NCBI RefSeq assembly: GCF_000429905.1
Contig: NZ_AUCT01000006.1
Location: forward strand, 62,001 to 126,000
Source of the DNA: Desulfatibacillum aliphaticivorans DSM 15576
Lineage (GTDB): Bacteria > Desulfobacterota > Desulfobacteria > Desulfobacterales > Desulfatibacillaceae
Direction: 5' to 3'
DNA length: 64,000 bases
This document shows positions 39,707 to 48,551 of the stretch, piece by piece. Under the pieces are notes generated by a model. The model was not told the DNA's origin. It worked only from the letters and a program-made list of their open reading frames with translations, and ran no database searches. The position numbers and the translations under genes were made by a program. The first letter of the stretch is position 1. Each line of letters starts with the position of its first letter.

Positions 39707-41611
39707 TTACATGACGGATAACGGCAGGCGGATGGTGAACCTGGCGCCTAGCCCGGGTTGTGAGCTGACTTCCATGCGTCCCTGATGGGCTTCCGTGATG
39801 ATGAAATACGAAACGGACAACCCCAGCCCCGTTCCTATGCCCGTGGGTTTGGTGGTGAAAAACGGCTCAAAAACCCGTTTGCAGACCGCTTCGTCCATGC
39901 CGGGTCCGTTGTCCTGGATCTCCACACAGGCCATGCCGCCTTGCTTGCTGAGCCGCAAAATAATTTTCGGCTGCTTGCCGGAGTCCTGAGCGTCCTGCAT
40001 GGCGTAGGCGGCGTTTTGAAGCACATTAAGCAGCACCTGCTGAATTTGGGGCCTGTCGCAAGGAACGGGAGGAACTCCAGGATCGTACTCCTTAAGGATT
40101 TTTATGGAACGAAAATCATATCTTTTCTTTAAGTCGTAATCCGTCAAGGCCAGCTCCAGGGTGGAATCCAGGAGCTCCGCCAGGTCCTCGTGAGTCGTCT
40201 GAGCGCTTCCCTTCCGGGCGAAGCTCAGCATATTTTCCACGATTTTGGCGGCCCTCACCCCGGAGGATTGTATGGCCTCGATCATTTTCGGAATGCCCCG
40301 GTCCTCCATAAATTGGTGTATGGCTTCCATGGTGGTTCCGGCGCGTTCCGCAGCTTGCCGGTTTGCCGGGACGTCTTTCCCTGTCAAGCGGGTGGACACG
40401 ACCTCCGCCATTTGCATCATGCCGGCAAGAGGATTGTTGATTTCATGCGCCATGCCCGCTGCGAGGCCTCCGACGGAGAGCATTTTTTCCGATTGAACGA
40501 CCAACTCCTCCAGTTGAACTTTTGAGGTTACGTTATCGACGCGAATGACGGCGCCTTCCATACCTTCGGAAATCAAGGGGTATATGGTGAAATCTTCATA
40601 TTCAAACTGGTTGTCTCCCTGGAATTTCTTCTCTCTGTGTTGGACGATTTCCCGATTGTGGATGCTGTCTGAAATTTTTTCCCAGAGGGCGGAGTCGGCG
40701 GGGTATACTTTTTTAAGATCCCGTCCAAGCGCCTCTTCCTCTTTGACGCCGGTGACCTTTTCAGCATGCTGGTTCCACTGAGTCACCTTGCCTGTTCCGT
40801 CCACTCCAATGAGCACCGACGGCATGGAGTTGATGATGTCTCCCAGATAGTTCTTGAGCGTCCTGAGTTCCTTTTCCGAATTCTGGCGGATATGCACTTC
40901 ATTTACAAGAAGTCGGTTTTTTACGACAATTTCACTGACGGCCATAAGGCACAGGGCCAGCAGAAGCAAAACCAGCATGGTTTCCAGGATAAGCGTCTTC
41001 CATCGGAAATCCGCTTGCTCCTTTCGGATGTCCTCCATGTACCGGCCGACGCCTATGTAGCATTCCAGTTCTTTGACGCCCATAACAAACGAGATTTTTT
41101 CTTCAGGCGCGTCGCTGCCCGGCGGCATATAAAAATAGCGGAGAAAACCGCCTTCCGGTTTGTTTTTGGCCGTTTTGACCAACTCCCGGATGATGTACAC
41201 GCCATGGCTGTCTTTCAGATCCCACTGGTTGGTCATCTCTTTGCTCGGCTCAAAGGGCTGAACCAGCATGGTCCCGTCATAGGCGCTCATGAAGACATAA
41301 TTGTTTCCATGGCATTCCGTAAAGGTCATTCGGCGGACAAGGTTCCTGATTTCCGCAATGCCCGCCTCGCGGGAAATATCTCCTGAACGGCATCTGGCGG
41401 CGATGGGCTCGACGGCGTTCCGGGCGATTTCCACCAGCTGCTTCATTTGGTCCAGGCGCTGGCTTTCGATTACCTTTACATGTTGCCTGCTCACATAGTC
41501 GAACAGGCCTATAAATGCGGCAAGAAGGATGAGGGAAAGGATTATGACCTTGAAGACGGGTTTTTTTCGAAAGATCATCTGGGCGGAAGTATGATTGAAT
41601 GTATCGTTCAT
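39707..41611 (-). CDS. Membrane histidine kinase with Cache and PAS domains
   Basis: Two-component sensor of about 634 residues. I start at ATG 41611 because the longer frame would run into the upstream TerB-type gene. Order: membrane helix (about 20-40), periplasmic Cache-type domain with the family motif GVYIIRELVKTAKNKPEGGF, second membrane helix (about 215-235), PAS (MPSVLIGVDGTGKVTQWNQH), then HisKA with the phospho-accepting His in GMAHEINNPLAG, and HATPase_c with N box LLNVLQNAAYAMQ, G1 DNGPGMDE and G2 GTGLGLSVSY. No receiver domain and no response regulator next to it, so it is an orphan. Cache domains of this class often sense small carboxylates. Confidence 0.92.
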   Translation of the reverse strand: MNDTFNHTSAQMIFRKKPVFKVIILSLILLAAFIGLFDYVSRQHVKVIESQRLDQMKQLVEIARNAVEPIAARCRSGDISREAGIAEIRNLVRRMTFTECHGNNYVFMSAYDGTMLVQPFEPSKEMTNQWDLKDSHGVYIIRELVKTAKNKPEGGFLRYFYMPPGSDAPEEKISFVMGVKELECYIGVGRYMEDIRKEQADFRWKTLILETMLVLLLLALCLMAVSEIVVKNRLLVNEVHIRQNSEKELRTLKNYLGDIINSMPSVLIGVDGTGKVTQWNQHAEKVTGVKEEEALGRDLKKVYPADSALWEKISDSIHNREIVQHREKKFQGDNQFEYEDFTIYPLISEGMEGAVIRVDNVTSKVQLEELVVQSEKMLSVGGLAAGMAHEINNPLAGMMQMAEVVSTRLTGKDVPANRQAAERAGTTMEAIHQFMEDRGIPKMIEAIQSSGVRAAKIVENMLSFARKGSAQTTHEDLAELLDSTLELALTDYDLKKRYDFRSIKILKEYDPGVPPVPCDRPQIQQVLLNVLQNAAYAMQDAQDSGKQPKIILRLSKQGGMACVEIQDNGPGMDEAVCKRVFEPFFTTKPTGIGTGLGLSVSYFIITEAHQGRMEVSSQPGLGARFTIRLPLSVM

Positions 41612-41666
41612 TAACCTGGGGCCACCTGCTCCTGTTCCGACCTGCCTGGAATGCCTGTTTTGTCGA

Positions 41667-42110
41667 TTATTGTATCTTCGCTCCGCATTCGGTGCAAAAA
41701 TTGTCGGAAGGATCAAGAGACGTCCCGCATGCATTGCAGCGGCGGCCGACGCCCTTAAGCAATGCTTTCGTTTGGGCGAGCATCCTGTTGATTTGATCCT
41801 GGGTAAGTTTCAACTGTTGGGCGAAGTGGAGGATTTCCTTTTTTTCCTCCGTAGCCAGGGTGTTGTCGGCCATGGAAACCAATAGCATGTCCTCCAGGTT
41901 TCGCACCTGGTCCGAAAACCGCCCGGCCGGCGTGATTTGATAATTCCCGCCGTGAACCAGAGCGACAGCCTGTTCCAGCAAAGCATCATCCGCGCCCAAT
42001 TCCAGGCGCACCCTTTCCACAATTTCCTGCTCTTGAAGCGTGAACTTGTTGTCCGAGCCCGCAATCATTAATACATTGGCAAGGCAGGCCACTACGTCGT
42101 TTTCGTTCAT
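41667..42110 (-). CDS. TerB-like protein with C-terminal zinc ribbon
   Basis: A 147-residue cytoplasmic protein. Residues about 5-115 form an all-helical TerB/DjlA-like domain (VACLANVLMIAGSDNKFTLQ, EQEIVERVRLELGADDALLE). The end is a zinc ribbon with four cysteines in two CxxC pairs (CNACGTSLDPSDNFCTECG). TerB domains bind membranes and metals and occur in stress and tellurite systems, but no ter genes are here. It sits upstream of the histidine kinase on the same strand, 55 bases away, and may be co-transcribed with it. Confidence 0.75.
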   Translation of the reverse strand: MNENDVVACLANVLMIAGSDNKFTLQEQEIVERVRLELGADDALLEQAVALVHGGNYQITPAGRFSDQVRNLEDMLLVSMADNTLATEEKKEILHFAQQLKLTQDQINRMLAQTKALLKGVGRRCNACGTSLDPSDNFCTECGAKIQ

Positions 42111-42354
42111 CGGGGACTGCTCCTTTAGTAAATTTGGATAAATTTATACCATGGCCGTTTTTGCATGGCAAGAAAACCAAAATTCAAAAAAGGCGCCAAA
42201 GGGACCGGTTCAGCCATGTTCCATTAAATGAGGACGGAAATAAAAGCCCCATTTTAGATTAGGAGCAAAATATTGCCTGGCGAGATGGAAGATGGTAATA
42301 AGGCCCAAGGTCTTGGATCCATCCTTTCTCCCCCATTGCACAAGGAGTATTATC

Positions 42355-43524
42355 ATGAATATTCAGGTCAACTATTCCAACCGCATCAAAAGAATGATCG
42401 AGCAAATGCAGGCCCTGGGCATTGACGCACTAATAGGCACCCGCATGGTGAGCGTTACTTTTACCGCAGGAGCCTTCGCGCCCTGGAGGGGCGCCGTGAT
42501 CGTCACCCGAGACGGATATGTGGGCCTGATTAATTTCATGATCGATCAGGAGCGGGTCAAGGCGGAGTCCTGGCTGGACGAGATCATCGCCTACGCCCCC
42601 ATTCCCGGCATGGATATGCCTGACATGGTGGTCTATAAAATCAAGGAACTGGGCCTGGAAAAAGGCGTCCTGGGGGTGGAACTGGGCCATTCCCCCAGGG
42701 GAAACACAGGCTATTTGACCTCCACCGAGTACGACCTGTTCAAGGAAGGCCTGCCCGAAGCGACCTTTGTGAACGCCCTGGACGTGGTGGACAAGGCCGG
42801 ATACGTAAAAGATCCCGAGGAAATCGTCCTGATGCGTCAGGCCACGGCCATGGCGGACAGCGCCATTGAAGAAGTCCGCAAGGCGCTTTGCGTAGGCATG
42901 ACCGAAGCCGAAGCCGTGGGAATCGGAGAAATGGAGCTTCGCAGGCTTGGCAGCGAATACCATTGGGCCGTGACCGGCTCCACCGAGGCGGCTTCGGGCT
43001 ACCGCTCCTGCTACCATATGTGCGGCACCACTCAGCCTACGGACAAAATCCTCCAGGCCGGGGACAACATGATCGTGGATTTCCACCCCACGTACCGCAC
43101 TTTCATGTCCGACCTCTCCCATAACTACCTTTTGGGAAAGCCTAATCCTGAGCAGCAAAAGCTGGCCGACGCCTATCTGCGGGCCGCCGAAACCCTGGTA
43201 ACCAATTTAAAAGCCGGAAACACCATCGGAACGGTTTGGCACGCCGTAAACGACAGCCTGACTAAGGACGGATACATCCAGTACACGGTGCCGTTTTTCG
43301 GCCATGGCCTGGGCGTGCTGGGCCATGAGTGGTATCCGCCCATCGGCAACGCTGAGCCCTATACGGAAATCGTCTTGGAGGAAAATGTCGTGGAAGTGGG
43401 CTTTTTGTCCATCACCGTGCCCGGAGTCGGCGGCATGCGCCTGGAATGCCCCATCCGGGTGACGTCAACGGGCGGGGAAATGCTCAGCGCTACGCCTTTG
43501 GCCATGACCGTGGTGGACATTTAG
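42355..43524 (+). CDS. M24 (Xaa-Pro aminopeptidase/creatinase-fold) family protein
   Basis: A 389-residue pita-bread-fold protein with an N-terminal creatinase-like domain and a C-terminal metallopeptidase domain. Start ATG 42355 follows AGGAG by seven bases; the upstream frame lacks a site. All five likely metal ligands are present: Asp in MIVDFHP and in FMSDLSHNY, His in FFGHGLGVLGHE, Glu in NVVEVGF and Glu in RLECPI. Because the ligands hold, it is probably active, but creatinase and proline-dipeptidase members cannot be separated by reading alone. It lies upstream of a dynamin/ParA pair, with a second M24 protein beyond. Confidence 0.85.
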   Translation: MNIQVNYSNRIKRMIEQMQALGIDALIGTRMVSVTFTAGAFAPWRGAVIVTRDGYVGLINFMIDQERVKAESWLDEIIAYAPIPGMDMPDMVVYKIKELGLEKGVLGVELGHSPRGNTGYLTSTEYDLFKEGLPEATFVNALDVVDKAGYVKDPEEIVLMRQATAMADSAIEEVRKALCVGMTEAEAVGIGEMELRRLGSEYHWAVTGSTEAASGYRSCYHMCGTTQPTDKILQAGDNMIVDFHPTYRTFMSDLSHNYLLGKPNPEQQKLADAYLRAAETLVTNLKAGNTIGTVWHAVNDSLTKDGYIQYTVPFFGHGLGVLGHEWYPPIGNAEPYTEIVLEENVVEVGFLSITVPGVGGMRLECPIRVTSTGGEMLSATPLAMTVVDI

Positions 43525-43747
43525 TCATTTTTATCCGGCTTTTGCTCAGGCGAACCGCCTCGTCCAGAACAAATTTGACTATCTCGTCCAAAGGCGCTTC
43601 GGTCATGGCGCTCAGGTCCACCAGGGTTTTCAGGCGGGATTCTTCAAAAGACTGTTCTTCCTCGTCTCTCTGGGATATAGAGCTGAAATAAAACAGGAAA
43701 AGTGTGAAAAGGCACAGTACTGTCGTCAAAACGGCCCCGAGGCGCAA
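43490..43747 (-). pseudogene. Fragment of a membrane sensor with truncated GAF domain
   Basis: An 85-codon frame with a TTG start, one membrane helix (VLTTVLCLFTLFLFYF) and then the opening of a GAF-type sensor domain typical of large Desulfobacterota kinases (MTEAPLDEIVKFVLDEAVRL). The frame decays soon after (KSRIKMTKCPPRSWPKA) and runs into the 3' end of the peptidase gene on the other strand. No ribosome binding site. Most likely the 5' stub of a lost kinase. Confidence 0.5.
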
Positions 43748-43973
43748 GCCGCTTGATGAGGCCAGGATGGGTAAAAAAATGGCGCCCCATTAACGCGGTT
43801 TTTTTCCGTTTTGTGCGTCCGGTTTTTCCTTTGCCGCCCTTGCTAAAGATCCTTATTCATGCCATATTTATATGTTAATCGAGGATATGGGGAGACGTCA
43901 TCGGATGGAATTCATTTTTCCGGCGGCCCTGATCCTTAAATTTTGATTTTAAGAGGTTGTGGAAAGAGCTTCC

Positions 43974-46199
43974 ATGGATTCTTTTGATACTGCAAAACAG
44001 GCCCTTGTCGAAGCCGGGCGAGATCTGGACGCGCTGTTTGAAACAGCGGTCACTTTGCCGGGCGTATCCACCAATCCTTTTGAAAGCTGGCGGCAGACCC
44101 TGGACGCCATGAAAGCCCAGATGGCCGAAGGCGTGCTTCGGGTGGCTGTGGTGGGTTCCATCAAGTCGGGGAAAAGCACCTTTGTAAACTCTTTTTTCGG
44201 CGGCGATTACGTCAAGCGCGGCGCCGGGGTGGTCACGTGCATTGTCACGCGGATCAGGCACGGTCAGGACCTTGCCGCCACCTTGTACCTGAAGACCTGG
44301 GACGAGGTGAACGCGGAGATCGAGCAGGCCATGGTGTTGTTTCCCTCCTTTGATTGGCGCGGCGCAGACGGCAAGATCGACATTCGCCGCCAGACGGACC
44401 GGGAAAAGCTGGGCCACGCCTTGGAGCTTTTAGGCGACGAGCAGTTGATCACCCAGGGAACCATCAACATGAACGCGGTGCTCATCTCCTCGTATCTCCA
44501 GGGTTTTGACAGAATAAAGGACCTCATGGACGCTCCTTCTGCGTCCAAGGAGTTCGGCGCCGGGGAATTCGCCTCCCACAAGGATTTTGTGGGCCACGAG
44601 CCCCTGGCCGTATACCTTAAGGACGTGTGCCTCAGCCTGCCCGCGGGCCAGGGCGTGGAGGATCAGGTGGAAGTGGCGGACTGCCAGGGAAGCGACTCCC
44701 CCAATCCCCTGCATCTGGCCATGATCGAGGACTACCTTTTAAAAACCCATTTCATCATTTACGTGATTTCCAGCCGGACCGGCGTGCGTCAGGCGGACAT
44801 ACGGTTTTTGTCGCTCATTAAAAAAATGGGGTTGGCCTCCAACATCTATTTTGTCATCAATTGCGATTTTTCCGAGCACGAAAGCGTGGCCGACCTGCGG
44901 TCTTTGCTGGAGCGCATCACGGGCGAAATCGCCCTGTTGCGGCCCGATCCCGAGGTCTTTTGCTTTTCTTCATTGTTCAACCTGTTTTCCGGCATTAAGG
45001 ACGAGTTGAACGACAAGGACCTGGCCCGACTGAATCAGTGGGAGCTGGACTCGGACATGCGCAAGTTTTCCGACTACGAAAGCAAGCGCTTTTTGGATAT
45101 CCTGGACCAAAGGCTTACCCACGACCGCATGGCCCTGCTTTTGAAAAGCCACGTGGACCGGGCGTCCATGATGGCTTCCGGAGTAGGGGACTGGATCAAT
45201 ATCACCAGGGATTTCGTATCCCAGGACGCTGGCCGGGCCGAAGAGCTGGTGCGCCAGATGGCTGTTGAAAAGGAAGGCGTGGACCGGATTCGGGCCATGG
45301 TGAAAAACACCCTGGACGGCGCCCTGCGTCAGGCCAGGCTGGAAGTGGGGCAGGACGTGGACCGGTTTTTCGATCCCAACATGGGGCCCGCCGTCACGGA
45401 TTTGTGGGAGTTTATCAATCAGTATCAGGCTCCCCTGCCGGAAACTTCGCCCGGCAGCTTCACCAACGCCGTGTACTCGGTCTTTTCGGATTTGAAGCGC
45501 GCCGTGGACCGGCATATGGCCGAGCAGTTGAACCCGGCCGTGGCCAGGTTCGTCAAGGACGAGGAGGCAAAGATCGGCCGGTTGGTGAACGACATCGCCC
45601 GCCCCTATGGAACCATGGTGGACGGCGCCCTGAGCCGGTATGAGAAAACCCTGGGGGAAATGGGCATTGTTTTGGCTGACCAGAAAATGAGCGCCCCGGA
45701 TCAATTGGACGTAAGCCGGGTTCGCAGGCTGGCGGGCTTGCAGGTTCCCGGTCTGACTGCGGCCATGCGGTATTCGGCCCGGGTGAGGACCGAGGCGATC
45801 ATGCGGAAAAGCGCCTACAGCGCCGGGTCTTTTCTCAAGCGGATTTTCAACAAGGAGTCCAAGCCTCTGGATCGGAACGATTCCAAAGCCATTGCCCACG
45901 CTCTGGCTCGGATGAAGGAGGAAACCCGGAAATCCTTGGAGGAGCATTTCATGGATTTCAGGGAGAACCTGAAGTTTCAGTACATGTTTAAACTCCTGGA
46001 TCTTTCCGCCGTCACCCTGCAGGAAGACCTTTCGGACCGTCTGAAGATTTTTGTGGAAGGCATGGACCAAAGCGCAGGGCTGGTGAACGAAACCCAGGCC
46101 GCTAAAGAGCAGGCCCGGGAGATTCTCGCTTCCATGGAGACGCGAAGAAAGGAAATCGCCGATAAACTGGCCTCGGCCGGCAAGCTGACAGGCCTGTAA
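43974..46199 (+). CDS. Dynamin-like large GTPase
   Basis: About 741 residues when started at ATG 43974 (GGAAAG about eight bases upstream; the GTG at 43959 has no spaced site). G1 P-loop is GSIKSGKS at residues 61-68. G2 is the Thr of VVTCIVTRI. The G3 Asp-Gly pair is VADCQGSD. A G4-like NCDFSE follows VIYFVIN. The rest is long helical stalk rich in Glu/Arg/Leu, ending in a Lys-rich helix. Dynamin-family proteins bend or fuse membranes, or couple GTP hydrolysis to partner complexes. There is no transmembrane segment. It is followed 42 bases on by a ParA-type ATPase, and the pair likely acts together. Confidence 0.8.
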   Translation: MDSFDTAKQALVEAGRDLDALFETAVTLPGVSTNPFESWRQTLDAMKAQMAEGVLRVAVVGSIKSGKSTFVNSFFGGDYVKRGAGVVTCIVTRIRHGQDLAATLYLKTWDEVNAEIEQAMVLFPSFDWRGADGKIDIRRQTDREKLGHALELLGDEQLITQGTINMNAVLISSYLQGFDRIKDLMDAPSASKEFGAGEFASHKDFVGHEPLAVYLKDVCLSLPAGQGVEDQVEVADCQGSDSPNPLHLAMIEDYLLKTHFIIYVISSRTGVRQADIRFLSLIKKMGLASNIYFVINCDFSEHESVADLRSLLERITGEIALLRPDPEVFCFSSLFNLFSGIKDELNDKDLARLNQWELDSDMRKFSDYESKRFLDILDQRLTHDRMALLLKSHVDRASMMASGVGDWINITRDFVSQDAGRAEELVRQMAVEKEGVDRIRAMVKNTLDGALRQARLEVGQDVDRFFDPNMGPAVTDLWEFINQYQAPLPETSPGSFTNAVYSVFSDLKRAVDRHMAEQLNPAVARFVKDEEAKIGRLVNDIARPYGTMVDGALSRYEKTLGEMGIVLADQKMSAPDQLDVSRVRRLAGLQVPGLTAAMRYSARVRTEAIMRKSAYSAGSFLKRIFNKESKPLDRNDSKAIAHALARMKEETRKSLEEHFMDFRENLKFQYMFKLLDLSAVTLQEDLSDRLKIFVEGMDQSAGLVNETQAAKEQAREILASMETRRKEIADKLASAGKLTGL

Positions 46200-46241
46200 T
46201 TTAAACATAATGTTTAACTTTCTATCACGAGGGGGTCGAAT

Positions 46242-47039
46242 ATGAGTGCACAGCAGGCTCGAGTCATTGCAGTAGTCAACGAAAAGGGCGGTGTGGGCAA
46301 AACGGCGACGGTCATCAACCTGGGAGCGGCCCTTTCCAAGCAGGACAAAAAGGTTTTGATCGTGGACATGGATCCCCAGTTCAACGCCACCCACGGATTG
46401 GGCGTGGAACTGGACGAGGATGCACTCACCACCTACGAGGTTATGGTGGGCGACGACGACCTGGACCCGGCGGACGCGGTGGTCGCCACGAAATGGGCTG
46501 GCCTTGGCCTTGTGCCGTCCCACGTGGATTTGGCGGGCGCCGAGGCGGAGCTGATGGATCAGCCGGGCCGGGAAAATCGGCTTAAACGCCTGCGCCCCCT
46601 GGAAAAGGATTACGACTTCATCCTGTTGGACACGCCGCCCAGCCTGTCGCTTTTGACCATCAACGTGTTCACCTTCGCCAAGGAGGTGCTCATCCCCTGC
46701 CAGACCCATCCTTACGCCTTAAAAGCCCTGGACGATCTTCTGGACACCATCGAACTGGTTCGCGAAAACATCAACCCGGACCTTAATATCACCGGGCTGG
46801 TTCCCACTTTTTACGATCCGCGCACCCGGGTCAGCCGGGGCATTATGGAATTGCTGCAAGCTGATGAACGTTTTGAAGGCAAGATATTCGACACAGTCAT
46901 CCGGTCCAACGCCACCATAGCGGAAAGCGCCTGGAAGCAAAAACCGGTTGTCTTTTTCCGTTCAAGGAGTTATGGAGCCCTGGACTACACTAATCTCGCC
47001 AAGGAGTTGTTAAAACGCGGCAATGGAAAAAAGAATTGA
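46242..47039 (+). CDS. ParA/Soj-family ATPase
   Basis: A 265-residue Walker-type ATPase. The deviant Walker A NEKGGVGKT (residues about 10-18) has the signature lysine of the ParA/MinD class. Walker A' is VDMDPQFNAT and Walker B is FILLDTPPSLS. These ATPases dimerise on DNA or membrane and position cargo. No ParB or parS-like palindrome lies next to it, which makes chromosome partitioning less likely than an orphan role such as positioning the neighbouring GTPase. GAGGGGG six bases upstream sets the start. Its last 17 bases overlap the next gene. Confidence 0.9.
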   Translation: MSAQQARVIAVVNEKGGVGKTATVINLGAALSKQDKKVLIVDMDPQFNATHGLGVELDEDALTTYEVMVGDDDLDPADAVVATKWAGLGLVPSHVDLAGAEAELMDQPGRENRLKRLRPLEKDYDFILLDTPPSLSLLTINVFTFAKEVLIPCQTHPYALKALDDLLDTIELVRENINPDLNITGLVPTFYDPRTRVSRGIMELLQADERFEGKIFDTVIRSNATIAESAWKQKPVVFFRSRSYGALDYTNLAKELLKRGNGKKN

Positions 47040-48123
47040 AACTTTAAGAAAACTGTTGGCCGACCAGCCTTTTGATACTTTTATGGTGATGGTCGAAGAA
47101 AACAGGCGCTATCTTTCCGGCTTTACCGGAGAGGACTCTCAGTTCGACGAGTCCTCCGGCTGCCTGTTCGTCAACCAGGATAAAGTCCTGCTGGCGACGG
47201 ACTCCCGCTACACCACCCAGGCCGAAAACGAGTGCCCCCACTGTCAGGTATACACCTATGAAAAAGGGCTGGCCAAGGCCATGCCCGAAATTTTGGGCAT
47301 GTTCGAAACCAAAAAGCTGGGCTTTGAACAGGTGCGCCTGTCTTACCTGATTTATCAGAAAATAGTAGAATCCCTGGACGACGCCCAATTCCAGGCGACC
47401 ATGGTTCCCTCTTCGGACTTTGTGGAGCAGATACGGGTCATCAAGGATCAGTCGGAAATCGACGCCATGCAGAAAGCCCTGGCCATTTCCGAGCAGGCGC
47501 TGGCCGGCCTCATGCCCAAGATCGAGCCTGGGATGACCGAAAAAGCCCTGGCCTGGGAATTGGAAAAAGCCATGCGAAGCGCAGGCGGCGACAGCCTGGC
47601 CTTTCCCAGCATTGTGGCGTCAGGCCCCAACAGCGCCTTGCCTCACCACGGGGTATCGGACCGGGAAGTCCGTGAAGGGGAGTTTTTGCTTTTTGACTGG
47701 GGATGCAAAAAAGACGGGTATTGCTCGGACATCTCCCGCACCACGGTCCTGGGAGTTCCCAAGGACGACGAGATGAAAAAGATTTTTCAAACCGTTCTGG
47801 AAGCGCAGACCATGGCGACCCAGGCGGTGAGGCCGGGGATCAACTCCCGGGATGTGGACAACATCGCCCGCAAGCACATCGAAGAAGCGGGCTACGGCGG
47901 AAAGTTCGGCCACGGCCTGGGGCACGGCGTGGGCCTGGCTGTACATGAGGCCCCCAGGGTGAGCCCCCTGGCCAGTGTGGAACTCCAACCCGGCATGGTT
48001 TTCACCGTGGAGCCGGGAATTTACATTCCCCACTGGGGAGGGGTTCGCCTGGAAAATATGGTTGCCGTCACCGAAGACGGCGTGCAGGTGCTGAACAGCA
48101 TCGGGCAGTTCTGGACGCCCTGA
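47023..48123 (+). CDS. Xaa-Pro aminopeptidase/dipeptidase, M24 family
   Basis: A 366-residue proline-specific peptidase. The metal ligands are Asp in LLFDWGCKK and CSDISRTT, His in FGHGLGHGVGL, Glu in TVEPGIYIP and Glu in RLENMVAV. The motif GHGLGHGVGLAVHEAPRVSP is close to the family consensus. It begins 17 bases inside the ParA-type gene, so it is translationally coupled to it. A terminator follows at 48158-48201. Specificity (PepP versus PepQ) is not resolved, though the short N-terminal domain fits PepQ/YpdF-type. Confidence 0.9.
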   Translation: MEKRIETLRKLLADQPFDTFMVMVEENRRYLSGFTGEDSQFDESSGCLFVNQDKVLLATDSRYTTQAENECPHCQVYTYEKGLAKAMPEILGMFETKKLGFEQVRLSYLIYQKIVESLDDAQFQATMVPSSDFVEQIRVIKDQSEIDAMQKALAISEQALAGLMPKIEPGMTEKALAWELEKAMRSAGGDSLAFPSIVASGPNSALPHHGVSDREVREGEFLLFDWGCKKDGYCSDISRTTVLGVPKDDEMKKIFQTVLEAQTMATQAVRPGINSRDVDNIARKHIEEAGYGGKFGHGLGHGVGLAVHEAPRVSPLASVELQPGMVFTVEPGIYIPHWGGVRLENMVAVTEDGVQVLNSIGQFWTP

Positions 48124-48140
48124 GCCATTCGGATTCCAAC

Positions 48141-48551
48141 CTAATTGGATCTTCTATAACCCTGGCCCAGCTTCCAAGTCCCGGACTGGGCCAGGTTCGA
48201 TTTTTCCGCCTGCCCGTAATGGGGTCGATCGTCAAAATCCCGGAACGCCTTGGACGGCGTGCTCATCAGACCGATCAGAAGCATGATTACGGAGATGACC
48301 GCGGCAATGGTCATGGGCGTGAGCATGGTATTTGCGTCCTTGGGGCCGGACTGCAGATGCTTCATCAGAATCGGCCAGTTGATTTGCACGTGCAATCCCG
48401 CCGCGACCAGGAAAAACAGGCCGAACATCAGGTGGATGTCCATCCATTTTCCCCGAAATCCAAACACGGCGATGAGCCCGGTCAATCCCACGCCCGCAAA
48501 GGCGAAGGTCATGCATGTAGATACCAGCTTGCGATATTCCGTTTTTTTCAT
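48141..48551 (-). CDS. DUF4405-type membrane protein
   Basis: A 136-residue inner-membrane protein. Started at ATG 48551, where AAGGAGG lies seven bases upstream (the longer frame to 48608 has no site). Three membrane helices are visible; the second carries HLMFGLFFLVAAGLHVQINW, whose two histidines fit the heme-binding pair proposed for DUF4405/cytochrome b561-like proteins. The third runs TIAAVISVIMLLIGLM. A soluble tail ends the protein. It is convergent with the M24 gene. Electron-transfer role is inferred from the histidines only. Confidence 0.72.
   Translation of the reverse strand: MKKTEYRKLVSTCMTFAFAGVGLTGLIAVFGFRGKWMDIHLMFGLFFLVAAGLHVQINWPILMKHLQSGPKDANTMLTPMTIAAVISVIMLLIGLMSTPSKAFRDFDDRPHYGQAEKSNLAQSGTWKLGQGYRRSN
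48158..48201 (+). terminator. Terminator of the ParA-peptidase operon, inside the opposing gene's 3' end
   Basis: AACCCTGGCCCAG (48158-48170) pairs with CTGGGCCAGGTT (48185-48196), followed by CGATTTTT. It ends the plus-strand peptidase transcript while lying inside the last codons of the DUF4405 gene on the other strand. Confidence 0.7.

Noticed and set aside
44970..46709. A 579-codon minus-strand frame opposite the dynamin-like and ParA-type genes
   Set aside because: Antisense shadow across two well-supported genes.
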